A stretch of 16,300 nucleotides of DNA from Candidatus Absconditabacterales bacterium (lineage in GTDB: Bacteria; Patescibacteriota; Gracilibacteria; Absconditabacterales; Absconditicoccaceae). A program made the position numbers and the translations under genes. The notes under the pieces were generated by a model. The model searched no databases and was not told where the DNA came from. It was given only the letters and a program-made list of their open reading frames with translations. Shown here piece by piece: positions 10,449 through 16,300 of this stretch (its first letter is position 1; every line of letters begins with the position of its first letter). Location: contig JALOAF010000023.1 in the NCBI GenBank assembly GCA_023228925.1, positions 1 to 16,300 of the forward strand. Direction: 5' to 3'.

Positions 10449-10532
10449 ATTTACAAGTTATTGTAAATGGATATTTCGCCTTACAGGCTCAATATGACAC
10501 AGTATCGTCATTCTGAGCGTAGCGAAGAATCC
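10449..10532. repeat. Palindromic interspersed repeat, copy A (imperfect inverted pair)
   Basis: The left half begins with the palindrome ATTTACAA-GTTA-TTGTAAAT (10449-10468) and reads TGTAAATGGATATTTCGCC, then GGCTCAATATGAC to 10498. The right half, 10507-10532, is its inverted copy, starting GTCATTCTGAGCG and ending CGAAGAATCC. A further copy lies at 14788-14820. The element is much more G+C rich than the surrounding DNA. It looks like a small non-coding mobile or palindromic repeat (MITE/REP-like). Confidence 0.7.
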
Positions 10533-10538
10533 ATCTAC

Positions 10539-10709
10539 TGTCATTTCGAAGTGTTCTATCTTGCGAGAAATCTTCCTGTAATGCTATTAGATCTCTCGCA
10601 ACAATATTCACTCGAGATGACAAATCCGCAATAATATTCACTCGAAATGACATATTCTACTGTCATTTTGCTTACTTTAAAAAAACTTTGATGGAGTGTC
10701 ATAACTTGT
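10539..10709. repeat. Degenerate repeat cluster with TGTCATTTCGA / TTGCGAGAGATCT ends
   Basis: At least three related units are present. One runs 10539-10572 (TGTCATTTCGAA ... GCGAGAAATCTT). Its inverted relative is at 10589-10622 (AGATCTCTCGCAACAATATT ... GAGATGACA). A partial direct repeat of the latter is at 10623-10652 (CCGCAATAATATTCACTCGA). A weaker TGTCAT ... GTGAGAAATCTTGC follows near 10696-10722. The opposite-strand ORF across this area repeats V-I-S-S-E-Y and is only a translation of the repeats. The gap 10400-10869 holds these repeats plus one promoter and no gene. Confidence 0.65.
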
Positions 10710-10797
10710 GAGAAATCTTGCTTTAATACACTTCCATTATTACTTTTACATAAAAACAAAAAATGTCATTGAAAATGGTAAAAAATTATAGAAAAAC

Positions 10798-10825
10798 TTG
10801 AAATTGATACTGATAAAGTTATAAT
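10798..10825 (+). promoter_or_regulatory. Sigma-70 type promoter for the first TA pair
   Basis: TTGAAA (10798-10803) and a perfect TATAAT (10820-10825) are 16 bp apart. The predicted leader before the ATG at 10870 is about 38 nt. Confidence 0.65.
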
Positions 10826-10869
10826 TTATATGTTATAGAAAATATGTTTTTAACAAAATTTATTTAAAC

Positions 10870-11100
10870 ATGAAATCAATATTCAATACTAGAATATTTC
10901 GAGATATTACAAATGTTGATTATCAAAAACATAAATCAGCAGTGATTTTTAGAGTTATTAGATATTGAGATTTTCAGGATTTTCTAAATTTAAAACAAAT
11001 ATATTCGCCACAAGATATAAAGGATTTTACAGATAAAAGATTAAAAGAATTGGATCTATGAGAACAAAAACTTTTATCTTTGCTGTATGCGAATGCTTAA
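10870..11100 (+). CDS. DUF6922-like small protein, putative antitoxin partner (76 aa)
   Basis: Small protein encoded directly before and overlapping an MNT nucleotidyltransferase gene. The arrangement I-F-R-D-I..., Y-Q-K-H-K, F-R-V-I-R-Y-G-D and a C-terminal L-L-S-L-L-Y resembles the DUF6922 family ('FWDvd...kh...ii.RvL.yGd...'), which commonly sits beside AbiEii/AbiGii-like toxins. Family membership comes from memory of the pattern and is moderately sure. Two TGA codons are read as Gly, including the G of Y-G-D. The stop TAA overlaps the next gene by 8 nt, implying coupled translation. Antitoxin function is an inference from position. Confidence 0.65.
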
Positions 11101-11737
11101 ACTTAAAATTTTAGAAGAAAGGACCAAGATATTATTCGACAAAATAGCCAAGGAATGATACGAATTTCCATTAGTTTGAGGCACAGGATTATCATTACGA
11201 ATGTGACACAGAAAATCGATAGATTTAGATTTTGCTGTAGCTAGATTTATTTCCAATAAAGATATTGAAGTTTTCAAAAAAGTTTCCAAAAGATTTGAAA
11301 TAGTTTATCAAAGCAAAGAACAAATCAATATGTTTGTTGACTATGTAAAAGTGACAGTTTTCTCATATTTTTATAAAAATCATTTTCCTAGTCAAAAATA
11401 TAAAAAACTAAAAATTTGGGATCTCAAAGATATCGCTGTTTCCAAAGCTTTTACTATTGGTAGAAGAGAAGAATTAAAGGATTATGTTGATTTGTATTTT
11501 ATTCTAAAAGAAAAAGTCTTGAGTCTAGATGAAATTATCAAATTAGCAAAAGAAAAATATCAATGAGAATTTTCAGAAAAGCTGTTTTTGAAACAGTTAC
11601 TTTTGATAAACGAAGTAGGGGAGTGTGAAATTAAGTATCTTAGGGATCCAGCTACTATTTCAGAAATAGATGATTTCTTTAGGAAATTAGTAAAGGAGAA
11701 GATGGAAGCTGATAAAAGTAAGAGTATTTCAGGTTAA
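11093..11737 (+). CDS. AbiEii/AbiGii-type nucleotidyltransferase toxin (214 aa)
   Basis: MNT-fold nucleotidyltransferase; relatives of this class inactivate tRNAs or other targets by adding nucleotides. The signature G29-G30-T-G-L-S-L-R-M-G-H-R followed by S-I-D44-L-D46-F contains the GG and both metal-binding Asp residues, so the active site looks intact. G29 is TGA, so a standard-code host would stop before the active site. A second block, W-D-L-K-D-I-A-V-S-K-A and Y-V-D-L-Y-F-I-L at about 117-145, is the family's C-terminal helical region. It overlaps the DUF6922-like gene by 8 nt. Its 3' end (11615-11737) recurs as a degraded copy at 14546-14668. Toxin role is inferred from family and operon. 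Confidence 0.85.
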
Positions 11738-11747
11738 ATAATATTTC

Positions 11748-11772
11748 AATAAAAAATCTATATTTTTTTATT
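11748..11772 (+). terminator. Weak A/T hairpin after the first TA pair
   Basis: AATAAAAAAT and ATTTTTTTATT can pair around a short CTAT loop, with the T run inside the right arm. Composition is entirely A-T in the stem, so it may be chance in such DNA. Confidence 0.3.
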
Positions 11773-11830
11773 TCTATTAACTGTTAAATTTTACATTTTT
11801 TGGAAACAAAAAGAAACAAATAAAAAAGTC

Positions 11831-11889
11831 TTGTCTTTATATTTTATATCAGTATATTAACAAAAAATGTATATTTAGTGATATAAAAT
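11831..11889 (+). promoter_or_regulatory. AbiEi promoter with overlapping 11-bp inverted repeat operator
   Basis: The -35 TTGTCT (11831-11836) and -10 TATATT (11853-11858) are 16 bp apart. A perfect inverted repeat, ATTTTATATCA (11841-11851) and TGATATAAAAT (11879-11889), covers the spacer and the initially transcribed region, ending 6 bases before the ATG. AbiEi-family antitoxins are known to repress their own promoters by binding inverted repeats, so this is a plausible operator. Confidence 0.6.
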
Positions 11890-11895
11890 TTTGAA

Positions 11896-12513
11896 ATGAA
11901 AAAATTATTAAATACAGTTAATTATTTTACAAACTTTGATCTCTCAAAATTTATTAACAAAAAAAATGTTAATGTATATTTAGATAGATATAAAAAAAAG
12001 AATCTTGTTTATCGTATCAAACAGTGAATTTATGTAACGAGAGAAAGGATCGAATATATTGAAAAGTTATGAAAAAAGACCGAATATCTAAGCTTTTTAG
12101 CAACAAGTGTTATGGTTACTCCTAGCTATCTTTCTAGTGTTTATATTCTTTCTATCAACAATATTCTGACTGAATCTGCTTTTTCCATGACTATGGTAAC
12201 TACAAAAAACAAAAAAGTTATTTCAAACGATTTTTGAGTTTTCAGCTACCAAAATATTTCAGAGGAACTTTTTCGATGATACGAAAGAAAGGAAGAATTC
12301 TGATTTATTTATTATCGTGCATATCCAGAAAAAGCATTATTAGATCGATTATGGCTCAAAAAGGATATTCATTATTCTCTTGACTATTTTAAAGAATTAA
12401 GATTAAATATTGATCTTTTAAACTTTAAGCGTTTAGAAAAATTTGTAAAACAATTTAATAGGAAAAAAATCGAAAAATGTTTTTATTATTTGAAACAACT
12501 AAAATGATTCTAG
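11896..12513 (+). CDS. AbiEi-like antitoxin / transcriptional regulator (205 aa)
   Basis: Putative type IV antitoxin that would also repress its own operon. The N-terminal third looks like a winged helix: F-I-N-K-K-N-V-N-V-Y-L followed by L-V-Y-R-I-K-Q-G-I-Y-V, the 'l.ri.rGlY' wing typical of AbiEi. The middle has the family's S-Y-L-S-S-V-Y-I-L and V-T-T-K-N-K-K, then Y-R-A-Y-P-E-K-A-L-L-D-R-L at about 146-158. The TGA in K-Q-G-I-Y supplies the conserved wing glycine. It ends in TAG and overlaps the toxin gene by 10 nt. An inverted repeat over its promoter fits autoregulation. Confidence 0.8.
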
Positions 12514-13316
12514 AAAACCTAAAAATAATGCTGGTCAAGCATTCTAATGATTCAAATGCAATACAAATTGGTTATCTCAAAGAGGTTATTCAAGCTGAAG
12601 TTTTAAATTACATTTATTCAAACGAAGAATATAGTAAGCTGATTTTTTATTGATGAACTGCTATGAGATTTCTGCTAGGGTTAAACAGACTTTCCGAAGA
12701 TTTAGGTTTTGTATATTCTTGAGTATTTGATTATCAAAAACTAGCAAATGATATATCAGCATATTTTTTATCAATTGGACTTGTTGTGGATACGAAGATC
12801 CAAAAATTTAGAATCACTATAAAATTTAGATGAATCCTCGAACAATTTTGAATACAATATCAGAATTCAAACGACCTCTATATTAAAATTGAGATTTCTG
12901 ATCATTTTGATTTTTGTAAAAATTTTACTACACAAATTTATCCGATAAATTATAATGAAAAAAGTTTTTTTATAAATAGTTTGGAACCATCCACACTTTT
13001 TGCTACAAAACTTAATGCTGTACTATATAGAAAACGAGAAAAAAAATGAAAAAATGACTTATATATTCGTGTTAAATGAAGGGATTTTTATGATTTATTC
13101 CGATATTTACAAAGATGAACAAAACCAAATATTTCTTGTATTAAGTGAATTCATACTATGGAAGAGTTAAAAAATCAATTGACACATATTGTTGAAAATG
13201 TGGATTTTAATGAAGTTGTTCTAGATGTTGTTAATTTTGTAGAAGATCAAAATATGGTCAACTTTATGAAAACTGACTGAAAAAGATATATTTTAGAAAA
13301 GATTCAAGAGCGATAA
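12504..13316 (+). CDS. AbiEii-like nucleotidyltransferase toxin with an altered active site (270 aa)
   Basis: Toxin half of an AbiE-type pair, MNT superfamily. The motif F-Y-G50-G51-T-A-M-R-F-L-L...R-L-S-E-D66-L-G68-F matches the family's G-G-T-A...S-E-D-L-D-F. The second metal-binding Asp is replaced by Gly68, encoded GGT (12705-12707), one base from GAT. The third acidic position, I-K-I-E130-I, is kept. The two motif glycines are TGA TGA. The C-terminal part (F-A-T-K-L-N-A-V-L, G-R-D-F-Y-D-L-F-R-Y-L) is intact. Length is near the family's typical 270-300. It overlaps AbiEi by 10 nt and ends in TAA. The substitution suggests an inactivated or tamed toxin unless it is a sequencing error. Confidence 0.85.
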
Positions 13317-13379
13317 AGAAATTGCATTTTTATCAGATTTCATTTTATTTATGGATAATAATGAAAATATAAAAAAAAC

Positions 13380-13430
13380 TTGCTTTTTGGATGTAATTGG
13401 CTATAATTGGATATATAATTTATATCCAAT
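13380..13430 (+). promoter_or_regulatory. Fic gene promoter with phased TTGGAT repeats and inverted repeat
   Basis: The -35 TTGCTT (13380-13385) and -10 TATAAT (13402-13407) are 16 bp apart. TTGGAT, TTGGCT and TTGGAT start at 13387, 13397 and 13407, exactly 10 bp apart. The last one opens a perfect inverted repeat, TTGGATATA-TAATT-TATATCCAA (13407-13429), just past the -10 box. This looks like an operator, possibly for the winged-helix tail of Fic itself. Confidence 0.6.
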
Positions 13431-13441
13431 CAATAAAAATT

Positions 13442-14503
13442 ATGCATAGACTAACTAAAAGATTAGATTTTAATTTCAAGGATACAAACACTATTTTTTC
13501 TCTTATTAATGAAATTGATAAATTAAATACTCTATTTAGCTTAGACACAAAACTTTCTCCACAAAGTATCAAAAGATTAACACAGTCTATTATCATTACT
13601 TCATCATGAGCATCCAATCGTATTGAATGAAATAGACTAACAAATGAAGAGATTGAAGCTCTTTATAAAAAGATAAATATAAAAAATTTTAAGACAAGAG
13701 ATCAGCAAGAAGTAGCATGATATGTTGAAGTACTGGAGATGATATTTGAATCATTTGAATGAATGAATTTTAATGAATGACTAATTTTGCAGTTGCATGA
13801 AATGATGCTAAAATATACTCCAGAAGCTACTAGATATAGATGAGTTTATAAGATTTGACCCAATAGAGTTGAAGCGAGAGATAAAGAATGAAAGCTTATA
13901 AAAGTTATCTTTAATCCTACAGAGCCTGGGTTAACGCCAATTGAAATGCATGATTTACTTGAACGAACGCAAAAAAGTTTTGAAGAGAAAGAGCTTCATC
14001 CACTGCTGATTATATGAAATTTTCTATTTGAATTTCTTGCTATTCATCCATTCCAAGACTGAAATTGAAGGATAAGTAGGTTGCTTACAAATTTACTACT
14101 ACTACAACAATGATTCAACTTTATGTCTTATGTCTCTCATGAAAGTTTGGTAGAAAAAAGAAAAGTAGATTACTATATTGCTCTATGAAAAGCACAACAA
14201 ACACGGAAAACAGAAAAGGAAAATATTTTTTCACGAATGGAGTTTTTTTTACAGATATTAAAAGAACAAGCAAACCAAGCAATAATGTTGGCAGATTGAA
14301 AGGATATCAGAATGTTTTTAACAGATAAACAACTTGTAGTCCGAGATCATATAAGCGAACATTATCCCTGTTCTCGTAAAGAAATTGTTGAAGCAACCTG
14401 ATTAGCAGAATGAACTGTAAAACAAATAATAAATAAACTCATAGATATGAAAAAAATTATAAGGAGGTGAGGGTGAAGATGAGTAAGGTATGAAATTGTG
14501 TAA
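13442..14503 (+). CDS. Fic-domain AMP-transferase with inhibitory helix and C-terminal winged helix (353 aa)
   Basis: Fic enzymes transfer AMP or related groups to target hydroxyls. The catalytic motif H202-P-F-Q-D-G-N-G-R210 is complete. The flap region F-N-P-T-E-P-G lies near 158-163. An N-terminal inhibitory motif S58-N-R-I-E62-G63 fits (S/T)xxxE(G/N), so activity is probably autoinhibited as in class II Fic proteins. Residues about 300-353 form a winged helix (S-R-K-E-I-V-E-A-T-G-L-A-E-G-T-V) ending in a Gly/Arg wing. Nineteen of about 21 glycines are TGA, including both in D-G-N-G. The ATG at 13442 is preferred because the promoter -10 lies at 13402-13407. It follows the AbiE pair by 125 bp and has its own promoter. 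Confidence 0.92.
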
Positions 14504-14536
14504 TTAACTTAAGAAAAATGTAATTTTCAATAAATA

Positions 14537-14668
14537 ATGGAGGAGGTAGGGGAGTGTGAAATTAAATATTTAAGAAATTCAGCTACCATCTCAGAAATAA
14601 ACGATTTTTTTGAAAAAATAGTAAAAGAAAAGATCGAGGCTGACAAAAATAAAGCCATTGCAACTTAA
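14537..14668 (+). pseudogene. 5'-truncated copy of an MNT toxin gene (last ~41 codons)
   Basis: The 43-codon ORF starting ATG GAG GAG encodes E-V-G-E-C-E-I-K-Y-L-R-N-S-A-T-I-S-E-I and continues to a TAA. From 14546 it aligns without gaps to 11615-11737, the end of the intact MNT gene, over 123 bp. The first 20 bases are identical; later differences are mostly silent or conservative. No GG or DxD active-site part is present. It is most likely the remnant of a second, diverged MNT gene. An A/T-rich gap of 33 bp separates it from fic. Confidence 0.75.
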
Positions 14669-14694
14669 TTTTTTATTAAATGATAACTCCTATT

Positions 14695-14766
14695 CATTCT
14701 TTTTTTTATTTTAAAAGAATGTGCTAACTTATTAGAATGACTGCACTGGGGTCAATATTGACTCCA
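14695..14766. repeat. Two palindromes in the intergenic region
   Basis: CATTCTTTT (14695-14703) and AAAAGAATG (14713-14721) form a 9-bp stem. Next to it, TGGGGTCAATATTGACTCCA (14747-14766) is a 20-base near-perfect palindrome with one G-T mismatch pair. The first could stop transcripts from the island; the second resembles a protein-binding site. The gap 14669-14988 otherwise holds a repeat copy and a promoter. Confidence 0.5.
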
Positions 14767-14787
14767 TAGGATGAAATGTTTATTTAC

Positions 14788-14820
14788 TGTAAATGGATTC
14801 TTCGCTTTGCTCAGAATGAC
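14788..14820. repeat. Palindromic interspersed repeat, copy B
   Basis: It starts TGTAAATGGATTCTTCGC, as the copy at 10462 does, and ends GCTCAGAATGAC. Positions 14795-14820 match the inverted half at 10507-10532 in 24 of 26 bases. Both copies are preceded by ATTTAC. This copy and copy A lie on either side of the toxin island. Confidence 0.7.
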
Positions 14821-14877
14821 AAAGAGTGTAGATACAATCCTCTAACCATTTTATTAATGGAGTCTTGTTCCTATTCT

Positions 14878-14906
14878 TTGACAGACAAGAAAATGTAAAT
14901 TATTCT
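14878..14906 (+). promoter_or_regulatory. Sigma-70 type promoter for the heptose kinase gene
   Basis: A perfect TTGACA (14878-14883) is followed after 17 bp by TATTCT (14901-14906). The leader to the ATG at 14989 would be about 75 nt and ends in a T-rich stretch. Confidence 0.6.
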
Positions 14907-14988
14907 CCTTTTTTTCTAATTCTATTGAGTTTAAAGTAAATTTTGATAAAAGTAAATAACAAATTTATTTAGTTATTGTTTTTTTTTG

Positions 14989-15912
14989 ATGTCAAAAATA
15001 ATCGTGATTTGAGATTCTATGATAGACCAATACATTTATGGTAATACTGACAGGAAAAATCCTGAATCGCCCATGCCATTATTAAATGTAGAAAAAGAAG
15101 AAATTAAATTGTGAGGAGCATCTAATGTAGCTCACAATATAGCTAGTTTAAGTGGGGATGTAGATCTTATCACCATGATAGGCGATGATTGAAATGGAAA
15201 AGATTTTTCTAAACTTTGCGAAAATGCACAAATAAATTTGATCGCATTATTTTCAGATTCTCCAACAATCACAAAAAAAAGATTTTTAGATTCTCAATAC
15301 AAACAGCAATTGTTAAGAGTAGATTATGAAAAAAAATCTCCAATTAGTTTGGAAAATATTCAGAAAATATGAAAAATTTTATCTACAAAAAAAGCTTCTT
15401 ATATTTTGATATCAGATTATAATAAATGATTGGTTCAGCCAGAACTTATTGACACAATAAAACAAATTTCTCAAAAACAATGATCCAAAATATTGGTAGA
15501 TGCTAAGCCTTACAACATAAGCCTCTTTGAGTGAGTTTATCTTATCAAACCAAACTTCAAAGAATTCTCAGAAATGATAGGACAGCAATGACTAGAAAAC
15601 ACAGACGAAAATATAGAAAAATTTGGTAAAATTTTTACATCAAAATATAAAACAAATCTTGTTGTAACTAGATGAGAAAAATGAGCATCTCTGATTAGCT
15701 TAAATGGTAGTGTTGAGCATATTCCTCCCAAACAAATGCACAAAGTTTTTGATGTAACAGGAGCTTGAGATACATTTATAGCAACGGTAGTTTATGCTTT
15801 AGACAACGGTTTTTCTTTGTTAGAAGCTATAAAATTAGCCAATAAAGCAAGTTGAATTGTTGTATGAAAAGTTGGGGCATCAAATATTACAAAAGAGGAA
15901 TTGTGAATTTAG
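14989..15912 (+). CDS. hldE: D-glycero-beta-D-manno-heptose-7-phosphate kinase (HldE N-domain / HldA-like), 307 aa
   Basis: PfkB/ribokinase-family kinase that adds the C1 phosphate in ADP- or GDP-heptose synthesis for surface glycans. Visible are the N-terminal I-V-I-G-D-S-M-I-D-Q-Y, L-G-G-A-S-N-V-A-H-N-I-A near 42-53, I-K-P-N-F-K-E-F, and the catalytic F-D-V-T-G-A-G-D261-T-F, whose G260 is TGA. K-V-G-A-S near the end also fits RfaE kinases. Length matches the kinase half alone, so the two HldE activities are on separate genes here, as in organisms with split HldA/HldC. It ends in TAG, 15 bp before the nucleotidyltransferase ORF, suggesting one operon. Other PfkB sugar kinases are possible, but the neighbour supports heptose. 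Confidence 0.87.
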
Positions 15913-15927
15913 TTTTTATAAAACTTA

Positions 15928-16101
15928 ATGATTATAAAAGATTTAAAGTTATTAAAAAACATTATAGATCAGCTAAAAATAGATAAAAAAAAAGTATGAT
16001 TTACAAACGGATGTTTTGATATTTTACATCCATGACATATCGAATGTTTAGACCTGTGTAAAGAGATTTGTAGGAAATATTCCAGAAGTAGAAGTTTGTA
16101 A
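15928..16101 (+). pseudogene. Truncated HldE-type heptose-phosphate nucleotidyltransferase (57 aa)
   Basis: The N-terminus, to about residue 46, is a good nucleotidyltransferase start: V-G-F-T-N-G-C-F-D-I-L-H-P-G-H, containing the nucleotide-binding HxGH motif (residues 34-37; G36 is TGA). The family normally runs to about 150-160 residues. Here similarity fades after L-C-K-E-I (around 16066) and a TAA follows at 16099. No G-D-x-L-I-V-G continuation is seen in any frame. It lies 15 bp after the kinase gene. It reads as a 3'-deleted or rearranged gene, or an assembly joint near a contig end. Confidence 0.7.
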
Positions 16102-16166
16102 TAAATGGGGATTGGGAGGTGAAATCCACATAAAAAAATATTCTTGATTTATATAAAAAAAACACT

Positions 16167-16258
16167 ACACTACATAAAATATTCAATATTTTACTTACCA
16201 CACTACATAAAATATTCAATATTTTGGTCATTATGTTGTATAAAACATTTAATATATA
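16167..16258. repeat. 33-bp tandem repeat with internal palindrome (about 3 units)
   Basis: CACTACATAAAATATTCAAT and the following ATTTT occur identically at 16168-16192 and 16201-16225. A degenerate third unit (TTGTATAAAACATTTAATAT) begins near 16235, and ATAAAA recurs at 16174, 16207 and 16240, exactly 33 bp apart. Each of the first two units contains AAAATATT-C-AATATTTT, a perfect 17-base palindrome. The remaining bases, 16102-16300, contain no supported gene. Confidence 0.7.
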
Positions 16259-16300
16259 ATAAGCTTCATGAATAAAAAGATTATACAAAGACGTATTTAG

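Noticed and set aside
10556..10759. Minus-strand 67-codon ORF
   Set aside because: Its repeated V-I-S-S-E-Y peptides come from the non-coding interspersed repeat cluster.
13351..13449. Short ATG ORF of 32 codons before fic
   Set aside because: It covers the fic -35/-10 region and operator repeats and has no family or ribosome site.
218..14503. Many frameshifted or nonsense-mutated pseudogenes
   Set aside because: The apparent stops are all TGA in one unchanged frame and sit on conserved Gly columns; this is recoding, not decay.
218..15912. UGA read as Trp (code 4) or selenocysteine
   Set aside because: P-loop, Fic and MNT motifs need Gly at TGA, TGG is used for Trp, and the many TGA codons per gene exclude selenocysteine.
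16160..16260. CRISPR array
   Set aside because: The repeated part fills most of the 33-bp period, the spaces between are only about 7 bp, and no cas gene is present. It is a tandem repeat.
16001..16288. Minus-strand ORF with repeated K-I-L-N-I-L-C-S-V-V
   Set aside because: It is a translation of the 33-bp tandem repeat and of the antisense of the nucleotidyltransferase fragment; no start context or family.
1..16300. tRNA or rRNA genes
   Set aside because: I searched the intergenic gaps for T-loop-like GTTCGA and cloverleaf arms on both strands and found none convincing.

Overview
The window comes from an AT-rich bacterial genome in which UGA does not stop translation. Almost every real gene is cut into short pieces under the standard code, and the pieces join into long recognisable proteins when TGA is read as glycine. 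TGA falls on conserved glycines: the three P-loop glycines of TsaE, both glycines of the Fic motif HPFxDGNGR, the GG of two nucleotidyltransferase motifs and the DVTGAGD motif of a heptose kinase. TGG still appears as Trp and all genes end in TAA or TAG. This is genetic code 25, so the host is most likely a member of the Candidate Phyla Radiation lineages Absconditabacteria (SR1) or Gracilibacteria (BD1-5). All CDS calls here use UGA=Gly.

Layout. (1) 1-5114 is a surface block on the + strand: an SLH-domain protein, a lipoprotein and a signal-bearing protein with an acidic linker and Ig-like repeats. A 44-codon gene with a strong Shine-Dalgarno sequence lies on the other strand between the last two. 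(2) 5175-10372 is housekeeping and envelope: tsaE (-), a free-standing 5'-3' exonuclease (+) with a C-terminal clamp-binding-like motif, and a 1200-residue membrane glycosyltransferase-like protein (-). (3) 10400-10869 is non-coding and holds a degenerate palindromic repeat family. (4) 10870-14668 is a toxin-antitoxin/defence island: a DUF6922-like plus MNT nucleotidyltransferase pair, an AbiEi/AbiEii pair whose toxin has lost one catalytic Asp, a Fic protein with its own operator-like promoter, and a truncated second copy of the first MNT gene's 3' end. (5) 14669-14988 is non-coding and carries another copy of the palindromic repeat. (6) 14989-16300 holds a heptose-7-phosphate kinase, a truncated nucleotidyltransferase partner and a 33-bp tandem repeat at the window edge.

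Consensus-like sigma-70 promoters (TTGACA/TATAAT class) are visible before several genes. Gene pairs in the island overlap by 8 and 10 nt, which suggests translational coupling. Products were assigned by reading motifs by eye; no database search was run.
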